Shown here one piece after another: positions 46,901 to 53,608 of a DNA stretch of 59,296 nucleotides (position 1 is the first letter of the stretch; every line of letters starts with the position of its first letter). Location of the stretch: assembly GCA_016787415.1 (NCBI GenBank), contig JAEUUT010000167.1:1-59296 (forward strand). Direction: 5' to 3'. This DNA comes from Saprospiraceae bacterium (lineage in GTDB: Bacteria > Bacteroidota > Bacteroidia > Chitinophagales > Saprospiraceae). The notes beneath the pieces were generated by a model, which saw only the letters and a list, made by a program, of their open reading frames with translations, was not told the DNA's origin and ran no database searches. Both the position numbers and the translations under genes were made by a program.

Positions 46901-48852
46901 CAAGCGCTGCAACGATCGATGACATCGCGGTGAAAAACAATATGATTGCACCGTATCAGTCGACGCCCGGCACCTACCTCTCGTATACAGGTTCTTACAC
47001 CGACCGGAATGCCATCAGTATCAACTATGGCGGCACCATCAACTATCGGGCAGCCAGTGGAGGCGTCAACAGCATCCTGGTCGACAACAACATGGTGTCT
47101 GCAGCAGTGAATGGCGCTATCCTCGGCGACGACAGCGGCGACATCGGATTCAGGGCTGCCGTGGCAGTAGATGAAGGCGCAGGGTCGTACATCCGCAATA
47201 CGTTCCAGACCATCAGCCATGATGTGATTGTTCGGTTCAATAGCAATGGCCCGATAACAATCGGCGGTTCCGCCCCCAACGCCAACACCTTCAATGGCGG
47301 CGGCGTAACCGTAGCGGAACACAATGCCGGCGGCGGAGATGTGGACATCAGTTTCAACACCTTCAACGGTGCGGTGACCGGCAGTGTGCTGCGTCTGCAA
47401 AATAATCAGCAGAACAAGTCGACACATGTGCACGACAACACATTTACCAACCTCCGCTGGGGTATCAGTCTGGAGAACTACCCAGATGTAATGATTGAAG
47501 ACAACACCTTCACGCCACTGGCCGGGTACACCAACTTCAGACATATCACGGTCAACACCAAATCGCTCAGTTCCAATTCGGCGCTCATCACCCAGACGGC
47601 CATCAACGGCGTCATCAAGGACAATGTATTCAACTCCCTGACGCCAACGGTAGCAGGTACAGCGCTGGCATTTTACAACCACGACAGCGATAATGCCATG
47701 CTGCTGGCCAACGCCTTCACGGTGGGCGCTGCCGGGGAAGAGAACACTTTCCAGAAGGATTTCAGCCACGCCATTTACCTCGGAGATCAGACAGGGGCTA
47801 CTTTCCCTGCTCCGGTGGCCTTCCCCGAATATGCCCTGGGCGTCAATTCCAACACGACCATGGCTTGCTGGGATCTGCCGATCGACATTGAAAAAAACAG
47901 ATTCGATGTGGGCGCCGGTTTGCAATTGCCACAAAGTATGAGTGGGGCACAACTGACGGCACTGGAAAATATCCTGTACCACGAACACGACAACCCATGC
48001 CTGGGTGAACTGACGTTCTTCCGGCCTGTGGTTCTCAATGCCAGAGTGTACCTGCAAGGACCGTACGACGCTACCACGCCGCTACCGCACCTCATGATCG
48101 ACGAATTGCGCAAAATTTCGGTCGCGCCGCTTTTCCCGACTGCCGATCCATATGTGCAATTCACCCCGGATATTGCCCCGTACTGGGATGCTTTCGTACA
48201 CGTCAACCACACCACCAACGAGGTGATTACCAATCCTTTGAGTGTACTGGATGACCACGACGAAAATTCTATTGTAGACTGGGTTTTCCTCGAACTGCGT
48301 AGCAAAAACAACAATATGCAGGTGGTAGCAACCCGCAGTGCATTGTTGCAACGTGATGGCGACATTGTTGACCTGGACGGCACTTCGGAGGTTACCTTCC
48401 CGAACTCCTACATCGATCAGTACTACCTGATGGTGCGGCATCGCAATCACCTGGGCGCCCTGACAGCTAATCTCATCGACTTTACCAATCCGGCCACATT
48501 TGTCGACTTCTCCGACCCAGCCATGCCTACATATGGCACGACCTCGGTCAGTGCACGCAAATTGCTGGAGCCAGGGATTTACGGATTGATTGCAGGCAAT
48601 ACCAACATGAAGGTCAATACGAACGCCTTTTTCCAGGTCATTTATAACAATGCTGGCAACGACCGCGTACCGATCCTGAACAAGGTAGGTTCGTCCACAC
48701 CCCTCAATGTAGTACCAGGCTATTATCTGGAAGATGTCAACCTGAATGGTAGTGTGAAATACAGCGGTTCCAACAACGACCGGGTAATTATTCTCAATAA
48801 TGTGGGACCATCGACACCTCTGAACGTAGTTACACAAGAGCCTTCAAATTAG
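34936..48852 (+). CDS. Giant secreted protein: Gly-rich, 12 HYR-like repeats, SprB-like and beta-helix domains
   Basis: The protein has about 4,639 residues (start at the ATG at 34936; hydrophobic signal core LLLAFFLCLLQAVSAQ near residue 45). Approximate order: glycine-rich domain (50-270); Ig-like domains (270-430); twelve 89-90-residue HYR-like repeats with four cysteines each (432-1508); a DUF5011-like domain (1509-1590); a Big_2-like domain; a module shared with the two downstream proteins (1676-1812); SprB-like domain; then several right-handed beta-helix regions opened by YATIQAAVDAA-type motifs near 1915, 2590, 3490 and 3900 and separated by further SprB-like domains. The C-terminus has a dockerin-like DVNLNGSVKYSGSNND segment. 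No T9SS sorting domain is visible at the end. Likely an adhesin or filament-like surface protein; function is not known. Confidence 0.88.
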   Translation: MKSTITRLHSVCFQCSDVYVSTDTKTKVHLRIWSLLLAFFLCLLQAVSAQNPRVFNSSGTFTIPPGVTSITVECWGGGGAGGGATGTVSGGGGGAGGAYVKKVISVNPGDLHAVFVADVVSGTFSNGGNGEPSWFSNVSTVYAEGGLGGSAATSNNFSAMGAIASSAASIGDIGYIFKGGDGGTGSGGASAGGGGSGASTFSDGFSGGATTGGFGGDGGPGGDGGSTGASGSIGLPGDFTGGGGGGGRAGTATDRRGGDGGPGLVVISWVCPTASISYASTPFCTSETVQSVSLSGPGAGTYSASVGLTLDTNTGDIDPATSTPGNYTIIYTYSGGCETSTNVTVNVTPVCSITGNNGPVCPSTSFSYTAPAGMAAYAWSIAGNGSISSGADAQTVTINSGVNCNASFTLTLVVTHANGCTSTCEKEVNVLDNTAPAVSGSIPVSTVEGCTAADAPAAVTTVAALEALGLNISDACTIDADMTVSSSDAASGTCPVVVTRTYTIKDACLNSTTYQQVINVLDDTAPAISGSIALSTVEGCTAADAPAAVTTVAALEALGLNISDACTSDANLTVTSSDAASGTCPVVVTRTYTIKDACLNSNTYQQIINVLDDTDPAISGSIALSTVEGCTAADAPTAVTTVAALELLGLSISDACTPDASLTVSSSDVASGTCPVVITRTYTVKDACLNSSTYQQIIHVLDGIAPSISGSIAVSTVEGCTDADAPAAVSTVAALEALGLNINDCLADGNLTVTSSDAASGTCPVVVTRTYTIKDACLNSSTYQQVINVLDDTDPVVTGSIAVSTVEGCTAADAPAAVNSVAALETLGLNISDACTSDANLTVTSSDAASGTCPVVVTRTYTIKDACLNSSTYQQIINVMDDTDPAISGSIAVSTVEGCTAADAPAAVTTVAALEALGLTISDACTSDANLTVTSSDAASGTCPVVVTRTYTIKDACLNSSTYQQVINVLDDTDPAISGSIALSTVEGCTAADAPAAVTTVAALEALGLNISDACTSDANLTVTSSDVASGTCPVVITRTYTVKDACLNSSTYQQIIHVLDGIAPSISGSIAVSTVEGCTAADAPAAVTTVAALEALGLTISDCLADGNLTVTNSDAASGTCPVVVTRTYTIKDACLNSSTYQQVINVLDDTDPAISGSIALSTVEGCTAADAPAAVTTVAALEALGLNISDACTSDANLTVTSSDAASGTCPVVVTRTYTIKDACLNSSTYQQVINVLDDTDPAISGSIALSTVEGCTAADAPAAVTTVPALEALGLNISDACTSDANLTLTSSDVASGTCPVVITRTYTVTDACLNSSTYQQTIHVLDGIAPSISGSIAPSTVEGCTAADAPAAVTTVAALEALGLNISDCLADASLTVTSSDAASGTCPVVVTRTYTIKDACMNSSTYQQVINVMDDTDPAISGSIALSTVEGCTAADAPAAVTTVAALEALGLDISDACTSDANLTVSSSDAASGTCPVVVTRTYTIKDACLNSSTYQQVINVDDTTIPVITLLGSPSVSLCQNSVYTDVGATAADNCSGNITVSIAVNNPVNTAVAGTYVVTYNVVDACSNAAVQVVRTVVVHPLPAVAPIDGSNFVYVNSTTLLSDATPAPLGGSAVWSSGTPAVATINQSGLVFGVSMGSSIISYTVTDANSCVNTATFVVNVSTPVINIGVYNQVAASPVGNKLQIRLKPIIQVINGQYSNGVFTLRTATSNGVTGMAIFGSNPYNYTLTSTQLNNGGFDYYVFSFDNSNVVNWAAMTEVPILNLVYSCTGNALFEIDKNYTYSGMTFVDGSFYQELNAGPAQNQISPATATSPATLTPLPTLVHQTCNALGAIDLSVSGGSPVYTYDWSDDGPDMPDDDSQDLNNLLAGVYTVTVTDANGCSAANTSTILYLPVTNISDIPPTHYATIQAAVDAADPNETIEICTGTFNEAVTVNKAGLTLRGAGVDMTIVDHTGTAPASNAGLHVIANNVKVEKLTVTGNPLASTPRYGLKVGTNTVTTDNVVLENIKVHNSFRTGFDIARAKDLSMTDITSVNNGGAGIFMSNTEGALLQNITTANNPWTGVSVATRNDWSGVSSGVVFAGTNSFGESAGKNGGLQLEMTPAKPISWSNDPLDGKNVTILPADFGFALSGPSDDPQYAPYVRFYQTLSQAHTAADGVGPAQPDHILPNNRYIRDADNSSGEPGTNFYVYDNPDNTMTIQAAVNAAVAANQINVFAGTFNEDVNVTKQLTLQGAGMTQTTVIGVIGGISATINIGASGVVVDGFKITREGNNTTDWNNAGLNLVGLAVQGQSNDAEVRNCHFEGNRTGIDINNSNDNFIHNNLIDNNRTGMLFRNQTDNTVVTNNFITNNWTVGVLFIDASGGTNSPVQTAANSSFNNNDIHNNWYGQIVDRQSGGSLPAPGANLKNFECNWYGTTAPAVSTANSAEPGYAAQIPVAYGGSAVAPGGQPDILGPASANFDYVSWLTDGSDTQPANGFQPMPGECSGTPVVITSTVLDHVICSETTGSITVSFSGGTQPYSVNWTGAGAPVTGLTGSPYLIGSLAPGAYTITVTDVNGATGTASASVLYLPVTNTTGPTYYATIQAAVSAASNGDVIEVCAGTYAETILIDKALSLKGPKVGMDANTRLAAFMGWPTDPKANPASEAIITAPSNNPLGGNPGAIDLIRVTANNVSIDGFVLDGNNPMLGSSSVTDGGSVQIHGRRGITNIDNSNGFNPVSNLTVQYNIVQNVSQRGISLANNGPVSTGNTIAHNVIRHYGYDPVNGGQAVILFTNAYADVTDNTIEVSASNIGLHLQNFSANGSMNWASNNITAGAGSIAIHANLFYGTNATLNISGNNVNAATGVTSASDTWGINVWSVQVGSTVQVSGNTVGASGGQFSRGVNLWNLPTANTVAVSGGYIGNSDVGVYVSNYDASFGNATSSAVSLGGLSLNSANTGVYIFDDPSNSNNATVAVSFGANNSISGGVDGLVVENPGASVTGGTLSNLAFSGQSGNYIELSDNAGNLNATAATFAGNTGATATLAQNFAIEDKILHKIDHGVLGFVLVKADHDFVTVNSFIAPATTVASTQRGVDAASAGFTVNINSGTYTNALNINKELKVYGVNSGISPVTGIRLAEATLATTSGTMVNVTTTAPVEIKGLRLANSGGSFDYSVSGVVGTSILMEKNFFDNSIGVYIPNAVSTTIADNLCTFSAGADEGFALFGNYNGSTGTHIDVHDNKWLNGQMTGMNLSSCEGSVYNNVFDNIAYYGILAANQSDLDIYQNVFTGIDNPDVLVTTWGAGVRFYDDAPGASVLVHNNTFDGNYIGISVRPAYDFSGNTANVYDNSITNSTVANIRHEGSGTLPAECNWFGATSLGAISATIVGTVDFNPWRVNGMDNDLVLPGFQPASTCTGTPVVITVDVISPETCSGGTANGAVTTITSNGGGGYTYSWSNATTNSSATGLIGGTYTVVVTDAYGSTASATAVVPALLVTNTTTNANYATVQAAINAALPGETIQICAATFNERVTIDKSLTLEGKTAAKNLYVLDGSGLPGTGDGVHINDNVTNVTIRNLTIQDYTGNSGNEDAAIYANAGNNMLIINNVALLNNPSASGFYANGPVSNVSVTNSVVSNNGGGARGIVIWNGFKQNITFTGNTVSNNSCCGIELQDGTASNVVVSSNTIDIGSGDNAIGLLGLNNSVGNNLIQGNVITGGGRFGIEIKNPDGGVSVSGNTVTLTTQNSDQRDRAGIAVFRRDFTAGNPQGYADVPNGVSISGNIVSGYTQSSVEEGFGIVVEGVSHGITNNTVSGCDVGIQIQGGGHPNANYVMNNAGSGNQDVGASANYFGRGNAPYVCDISESGNILSNTIDRRMVTSEGVFTDPAGTSTIANQIAREVTLDNGVTQRVYCTIQAAVNASVGNGTETVKIASAATPTRYNEQVLVNKDLTLLGIGVTKPVVDFTGNPTGKPTLFDVSANGVAIDGIQFNTNLTKLSSAIIASAATIDDIAVKNNMIAPYQSTPGTYLSYTGSYTDRNAISINYGGTINYRAASGGVNSILVDNNMVSAAVNGAILGDDSGDIGFRAAVAVDEGAGSYIRNTFQTISHDVIVRFNSNGPITIGGSAPNANTFNGGGVTVAEHNAGGGDVDISFNTFNGAVTGSVLRLQNNQQNKSTHVHDNTFTNLRWGISLENYPDVMIEDNTFTPLAGYTNFRHITVNTKSLSSNSALITQTAINGVIKDNVFNSLTPTVAGTALAFYNHDSDNAMLLANAFTVGAAGEENTFQKDFSHAIYLGDQTGATFPAPVAFPEYALGVNSNTTMACWDLPIDIEKNRFDVGAGLQLPQSMSGAQLTALENILYHEHDNPCLGELTFFRPVVLNARVYLQGPYDATTPLPHLMIDELRKISVAPLFPTADPYVQFTPDIAPYWDAFVHVNHTTNEVITNPLSVLDDHDENSIVDWVFLELRSKNNNMQVVATRSALLQRDGDIVDLDGTSEVTFPNSYIDQYYLMVRHRNHLGALTANLIDFTNPATFVDFSDPAMPTYGTTSVSARKLLEPGIYGLIAGNTNMKVNTNAFFQVIYNNAGNDRVPILNKVGSSTPLNVVPGYYLEDVNLNGSVKYSGSNNDRVIILNNVGPSTPLNVVTQEPSN
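36229..39459 (+). repeat. Twelve tandem HYR-like repeats of 270 or 267 bp
   Basis: Copies start at 36229, 36499, 36769, 37039, 37306, 37576, 37846, 38116, 38383, 38653, 38923 and 39190. Nine are 270 bp and three (the 4th, 8th and 11th) are 267 bp. The short ones all begin DGIAPSISGSIA and carry DCLADGN or DCLADAS in place of DACTSDAN. Each short copy follows one ending CPVVITRTYTV, so the array contains a higher-order unit. Each repeat has four cysteines (in VEGCTAAD, SDACT, GTCPVV and KDACLNS), matching the four-cysteine HYR-like domain of Bacteroidota. Confidence 0.93.
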
Positions 48853-48864
48853 TATTAACAGGTA

Positions 48865-48902
48865 GGGTGGCGCCATCAAAAGAGGTGGCGTTGCCCTTTT
48901 TT
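48865..48902 (+). terminator. Intrinsic terminator after the giant gene
   Basis: GGGTGGCGCCA at 48865-48875 pairs with TGGCGTTGCCC at 48886-48896 over 11 positions with three G-U wobbles, and six T residues follow. It starts 13 bases after the stop codon. If efficient, the next gene needs its own promoter, or read-through sets the ratio of the proteins. Confidence 0.65.
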
Positions 48903-48917
48903 CAACTTCATCGAATT

Positions 48918-50000
48918 ATGGATAAAAATCTCAATATGAAACATCGAATGATACTCCTGACCTGCCTGGCAGCCTTGCTTTTTAATACGGTTGCTTCGGC
49001 CCAGGTCATAGACTTTGGCTTGTTCAACAATCCTTCCGGAAGCAACAAACTGGAAGTGCGCCTCAAAGCCAGCCAGGACGTGATGGACGGCGCTTTATCG
49101 GCAGGTGTTTTCACCGTAAGGTTTCCGGCATCTTATGGAGTAAACCTTACGGTTGTACCCGGATCATCGCCCTACGGGTTCGCTTTTGCAGGCCCTGTTG
49201 GCAATTCAGGTGGCTATCGCTATTACCGTTTTCAATTTGCCAACAACTTTACAGTAACCTGGAACGCCGGGGAGGAATACACCGCCGTAATTCTGCAACA
49301 CAGCAACGACGGCGTAGGTGTAGGTACTTTCGAACTGGTTACGGGTGATTCCTGGACCAGTGGTGCAAACAACGGCAATTTTTACATCGAACTCGATGGT
49401 TTGGAAAAAGAAGGTGTGTTCTATCATCCGAGTACGGCTGCGCCATTGCCTGTAGAATTGAACACATTCAATGCAAAAGCGCTCCATGACGGCAGTATTT
49501 CACTCGACTGGGAAAGCGCGACAGAAAGAGACATGGCCTATTACGGCGTAGAATATTCGAAAGACGGCCGCCAGTTTGCTGAACTGGGAAAGGAACAGGC
49601 CAGAGGCAGCGAACATACGGCCGCACAGTACGTCTACAACCATAAAACACCTGCGGCCGGGCTGAATTACTACCGGCTGCGTATGACAGACCGCCGGGGC
49701 GCATACGAGTATTCGCCGGTCAGGCAAGTGTTGATAGATCGGGAGGACGCCGATTTTACGGTGTTGCCCAATCCAAGCAGTGGACCCTTGACCCTTACCA
49801 GCAATCGGCTCGACAAATACGATGAAAACCTGATGTTTCAGGTAGTAGACGACCAGGGCCGGATCATTCGTACCGATCGGCTGGTATCTGAAAAAACAGG
49901 ACTGGATATGAGCAATGAATCTTCAGGGAGTTATTTCCTTCAGGTAGTTTCAGAACGCGATATCATCGCCCGATTCCCCATCCTGCTCGCCAGACAATGA
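48918..50000 (+). CDS. T9SS cargo protein with the shared N-terminal module
   Basis: The protein has 360 residues from the ATG at 48918; a second ATG at 48936 (MKHRMILLTCLAALLFNTVA) gives an equally good signal peptide. Residues about 30-180 are the module shared with the giant protein and with the next gene: VIDFGLFNNPSGSNKLEVRL, then SAGVFTVRFPASYGV. After a short spacer a linker/Ig-like domain follows (about 190-280: PLPVELNTFNAKALHDGSIS, then NYYRLRMTDRRGAYEYS), common in T9SS cargo. The end is a type A sorting domain (VLPNPSSGPLTL to FPILLARQ). It is probably surface-bound and may partner the giant protein; that is inference from gene order and the shared domain. Confidence 0.82.
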   Translation: MDKNLNMKHRMILLTCLAALLFNTVASAQVIDFGLFNNPSGSNKLEVRLKASQDVMDGALSAGVFTVRFPASYGVNLTVVPGSSPYGFAFAGPVGNSGGYRYYRFQFANNFTVTWNAGEEYTAVILQHSNDGVGVGTFELVTGDSWTSGANNGNFYIELDGLEKEGVFYHPSTAAPLPVELNTFNAKALHDGSISLDWESATERDMAYYGVEYSKDGRQFAELGKEQARGSEHTAAQYVYNHKTPAAGLNYYRLRMTDRRGAYEYSPVRQVLIDREDADFTVLPNPSSGPLTLTSNRLDKYDENLMFQVVDDQGRIIRTDRLVSEKTGLDMSNESSGSYFLQVVSERDIIARFPILLARQ

Positions 50001-50059
50001 TGCAGAAAATGGCGCTTTGAATGCCCGTCGGACGCCATTTCAAATAGAAGGGTTTTCCT

Positions 50060-50105
50060 GCCAGAGGCTGCATCGCAAACAAATTGTGGGCAGCCTCTGG
50101 CTATT
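50060..50105 (+). terminator. Probable terminator between the two T9SS cargo genes
   Basis: GCCAGAGGCTGC at 50060-50071 and GCAGCCTCTGGC at 50090-50101 are perfect 12-bp complements with an 18-base loop, followed by TATTTT. It lies 60 bases after the stop codon and 66 before the next start. Confidence 0.6.
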
Positions 50106-50167
50106 TTACAAACAACCCGACTACCGTTTCACGGGGTTAATCTTTCCCATACATAAACATATCCGAC

Positions 50168-53014
50168 ATGAAAAAGGGTCTTCTCCTTCTGGCGCTTTTG
50201 TTGCCTTGCCTGATACACTCCCAGGCTACGCTCGATATTGGCATCTTCAACCAGCCTGCTGGTAGCAACCAACTGGAAATCAGGCTGATACCAACACAAA
50301 CCCTTAGCAATGCCGTATACTCTGCTGGCGTATTTACCATTCGTTTCCCGGCCAGTTATGGCGTATCGCTTGTAGCGCCTACCGGACTCAATACGCCACT
50401 CTACAATTACAACATTGCCAATCAGGGGACATCCGGCGCTTATAAGTATTACAGTTTTTCGTTTGTTAGCCCTTACACGGTCAACTGGACTGCCGGAACG
50501 GCCTACACGGTGGCTATTCTTCACATTGTTTCAGGAAGCAGCGCTGGAACCGGCACCTTTGAAATTGTAAACGATGCCTGGACGGCCGCCAACAACGGTG
50601 ACCTATATCAGGAATTGAATGGCAATGCCGTTCAGGGTATCTTTTATCAGCCTTCTGCTACTGCCCCGCTCATACCCGGGCCGCCCGACACAGTACCACC
50701 CGACATTGCCTGTACGGCCAACAAAACCGTGAACACCAGCCCCAATGCCTGCGCTTACACCCATGTGGGCTCTGCCTGGAATGCCGTCGGCAATGACAAT
50801 TATCCGGGATTCACCATCACCTACTTCTTTTCCGGCGCTAGCAGCGGAATGGCCACTACACTGGAAAATGCGGTATTCAATTTGGGGCTCACTCATGTCA
50901 CCGCCGTCATTAAAGACGGCGCCAATCTGACTGACACCTGCTTTTTCAACGTGACTGTAGTAGACCAGCAGCAGCCGAATATAACAGCGCCGCCCGCACT
51001 CACTGTTTCCGCCAACGCACCCTCCTGTACTGCCGCCAATGTAACCCTTGGCACGCCCGTTACTACCGACAACTGTAGCGTACCGCAAATAAGCAACAAC
51101 GCCCCGACGCATTTCCCACTGGGCAATACCGTGGTCATCTGGACGGCTACCGACGCAGCCGGGCTCACAGCCACCGCCACCCAGGTCATCACCGTACAAA
51201 CGAGTTTGGGCGTCAGCGCCATGAACCTGACCAATACCATTATTTGCTACGGCGGAACCTCCACCCTGTCGTTTACCCTGTCCGGAGGCGTTTCGCCCTA
51301 TCAAATTACGTACAATATCAATGAATCTGCCACTACTGCCGGCGCTTACCTCAGCAACCAGCCTATTGTAGTAGCCCCTCTCGAAACCACCGGTTATCTA
51401 CTCGTACAGGTGAGCGATGCCATTGGCTGCAGCATATCGCCCACTGGATTGTCTCGTACACTGATTGTAAAACCGCGTCCTACCCTGACAGGTATCACGG
51501 TGGCTGCCACACCTGTTTGTGTCGGCGAACCGGTATCCGTACTGGCTACCGGGCTGCTGCCCGATGTGCCTACTATTTTCCAGTACACCCTGAATGGCGC
51601 CGCAGCGATGCAAACGGTAACCAGCAGCAGCACTGGAACTGCACAACTGCTGGGTGTGCCTTTCTCTGGTGGCAATTATACCTTCCATATTACCACCGTG
51701 ACCGTAACCGGATGCCAGGCGCCTTTTTCCGCTTCCACAAGTTTTGTGGTCGATTCTGTTTCCGAGGCATGCAAACTTTCCATTCTCGGTACCATAAAAA
51801 CCGAAGCCGGGCACCCGGTAAAAAATGTAATGCTGGGATTGCATGGAACGGAGATCGATAGCGCCACTTTCAACCTCTCTACCGTGAGTGATACTGCCGG
51901 ACGGTATCAATTTCTCCATGCAGTGCCCTATGCAGCCGATATTGAATTGGTGCCCTATAAAAATGATAACCACCTCAATGGCGTGACGACCTTCGACCTG
52001 GTGCTGATCAGCAAACACATCCTGGGACTGCAAACGCTGGATTCACCCTATAAAATCATTGCCGCAGATGCCAATCATTCCGGCCTGGTCACAACCGCCG
52101 ATATTGTGGAACTCAGAAAAATGATACTGGGTATCACCGACGAATTACCAGCGAATACCTCCTGGCGTTTTCTGCCGTCCGGTTTTACCTTCCCTGATCC
52201 GCAACAGCCACTGGCCAGCCCGTTTCCCGAGCAACTGGTATTGAATCATTTTACGGACAACCTGGAAAACGCCCATTTTACGGCCATTAAAACCGGAGAC
52301 GTCAACGCCAGTGTGATCACAGGATTACAACCGCCCTTATCTGAAGAACGATCTCTCCAAACACTTTTTTTTGATGTGTCAGGTGTGTCCGAACATCAGG
52401 AATTAAACCCTGGAGAAATAATCAAACTGTTTGTTCGACCAACCTTTCACAGCCTGGGGTATCAATTTACACTGGGTACAGAGGGGCTGGAAATAATGGG
52501 AGTTATACCTGAAAACGATATGCGTATCGAACATTTCGGCCTGTTTGACCAGACCGTCACGGTTTCGTATTTCAGTGAAATGGATTCGGAAAACGTGCCC
52601 GGATTTTACATTTTATGTAAGGTAAAGACCCAAGGGACGCTTCAAGATAAAATGCACATTTCCAGCCGGATTACACCTGCCGAAGCCTACCTGAAGCAGG
52701 AAGGTGGTATGGCGACGACTACAGATATTCAACTTCGCTTCGCACAGAATGCATGGGGACAGGAAGAGTGGAACAGCGTGTGGCCCAATCCATTTTCTTC
52801 TTCCATCACAATAGAAACGCGGTTGAAATCGCCGGAAACTTTTTACATCACAGCAAGCGATGAAACCGGCAAAGCAGTGCTCCATACTTCATTTGATGTT
52901 CCGCAGGGGGGGCATCGGGTCGCGCTTGATACGTCTTTTTTGCCCGCAGGAATTTTTATGTTCAAAATGCAGACATCGCATAATTTGGTGGTCAAAAAAC
53001 TGATCAAGTTGTAG
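50168..53014 (+). CDS. T9SS cargo protein: shared module, HYR domains, dockerin-like and cohesin-like parts
   Basis: The 948-residue protein has a signal peptide (MKKGLLLLALLLPCLIHSQ). Residues about 20-165 are the module shared with the two genes before it (TLDIGIFNQPAGSNQLEIRL, then SAGVFTIRFPASYGV). Two HYR domains follow (about 175-360), then SprB/Ig-like domains (about 365-530), a carboxypeptidase-regulatory-like domain (about 535-600), and a dockerin-like pair of helices (about 605-660: VTTFDLVLISKHILGLQ and ADANHSGLVTTADIVELRKM, with a calcium-loop pattern). After GDVNAS comes a possible cohesin-like sandwich (about 730-855). The end is a type A sorting domain (WPNPFSSSITI to LVVKKLIKL). 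Role unknown; the modular build suggests scaffolding or adhesion rather than catalysis. Confidence 0.85.
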   Translation: MKKGLLLLALLLPCLIHSQATLDIGIFNQPAGSNQLEIRLIPTQTLSNAVYSAGVFTIRFPASYGVSLVAPTGLNTPLYNYNIANQGTSGAYKYYSFSFVSPYTVNWTAGTAYTVAILHIVSGSSAGTGTFEIVNDAWTAANNGDLYQELNGNAVQGIFYQPSATAPLIPGPPDTVPPDIACTANKTVNTSPNACAYTHVGSAWNAVGNDNYPGFTITYFFSGASSGMATTLENAVFNLGLTHVTAVIKDGANLTDTCFFNVTVVDQQQPNITAPPALTVSANAPSCTAANVTLGTPVTTDNCSVPQISNNAPTHFPLGNTVVIWTATDAAGLTATATQVITVQTSLGVSAMNLTNTIICYGGTSTLSFTLSGGVSPYQITYNINESATTAGAYLSNQPIVVAPLETTGYLLVQVSDAIGCSISPTGLSRTLIVKPRPTLTGITVAATPVCVGEPVSVLATGLLPDVPTIFQYTLNGAAAMQTVTSSSTGTAQLLGVPFSGGNYTFHITTVTVTGCQAPFSASTSFVVDSVSEACKLSILGTIKTEAGHPVKNVMLGLHGTEIDSATFNLSTVSDTAGRYQFLHAVPYAADIELVPYKNDNHLNGVTTFDLVLISKHILGLQTLDSPYKIIAADANHSGLVTTADIVELRKMILGITDELPANTSWRFLPSGFTFPDPQQPLASPFPEQLVLNHFTDNLENAHFTAIKTGDVNASVITGLQPPLSEERSLQTLFFDVSGVSEHQELNPGEIIKLFVRPTFHSLGYQFTLGTEGLEIMGVIPENDMRIEHFGLFDQTVTVSYFSEMDSENVPGFYILCKVKTQGTLQDKMHISSRITPAEAYLKQEGGMATTTDIQLRFAQNAWGQEEWNSVWPNPFSSSITIETRLKSPETFYITASDETGKAVLHTSFDVPQGGHRVALDTSFLPAGIFMFKMQTSHNLVVKKLIKL

Positions 53015-53071
53015 CCAGACGATCGGTGCTATGCACGTTCGTTTGGCTACACTCCAACCGCGATAAGCATC

Positions 53072-53410
53072 ATGTCCATCCTACGATTCCTCCACCAACT
53101 CCTCGCCTTTTCCCTCGAAATGGCCATGCTCGCCGCCCTGGGATACTGGGGCTTTCTGGAAGGCAAAAAAGCGCCGCTAAAATACGTACTCGGGCTGGGC
53201 CTGCCGATCGCCGCCATTGCATTGTGGGCCATGTGGGCCGCGCCCAAATCATCCAGTCGGCTCGGGCAGCCTTATCTCCTGCTGTTTAAACTGGTGCTGT
53301 ATGGTGCGACGACGTTCGGGATGCATCGCTCGGGACTTGCGTACTGGAGTTACTGGTTTGCTGGGTTGGCGCTGGTGAGTGTACTGGCCGAATATTTCTG
53401 GCAGGCATAA
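53072..53410 (+). CDS. YrdB/DUF2568-like small membrane protein
   Basis: This 112-residue protein has four predicted membrane helices. The pattern LHQLLAFSLEMAMLAALGYWGF, given here only as its LLAFSLEMAMLAALGYWG core, followed by a helix ending ALWAMWAAPKS and a last helix ending LAEYFWQA, matches the YrdB family (DUF2568), whose function is unknown. Length is normal for the family. It follows the T9SS cargo gene by 57 bases on the same strand but is unrelated in type. A compact hairpin begins eight bases after the stop codon. Confidence 0.8.
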   Translation: MSILRFLHQLLAFSLEMAMLAALGYWGFLEGKKAPLKYVLGLGLPIAAIALWAMWAAPKSSSRLGQPYLLLFKLVLYGATTFGMHRSGLAYWSYWFAGLALVSVLAEYFWQA

Positions 53411-53418
53411 AAAAGTAC

Positions 53419-53440
53419 AGGTCGGGCTTTCGCCCGACCT
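53419..53440 (+). terminator. Hairpin after the YrdB-like gene
   Basis: AGGTCGGGC at 53419-53427 and GCCCGACCT at 53432-53440 are perfect complements with a TTTC loop, eight bases after the stop codon. No T-run follows directly. The remaining 168 bases up to the next gene hold nothing else I could recognise. Confidence 0.6.
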
Positions 53441-53608
53441 GACTAATAAACCCCAAAAAACCAAATGAAAACTTCTTTATAGCGAGGTGCTATTTTCCAA
53501 TATCATTCAGGAAAAAACCAGACTCATAAATTCTTTCCCTGAATACTTACGACTAAACACGTAGAAACGGTTGTCGAGGTTGCTTCTACCTGAAAAAAAA
53601 ATTTCATT

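Noticed and set aside
46228..48057. 609-codon minus-strand frame opposite the end of the giant gene
   Set aside because: The plus-strand protein is continuous and modular; the antisense frame shows no known domain or signal peptide.
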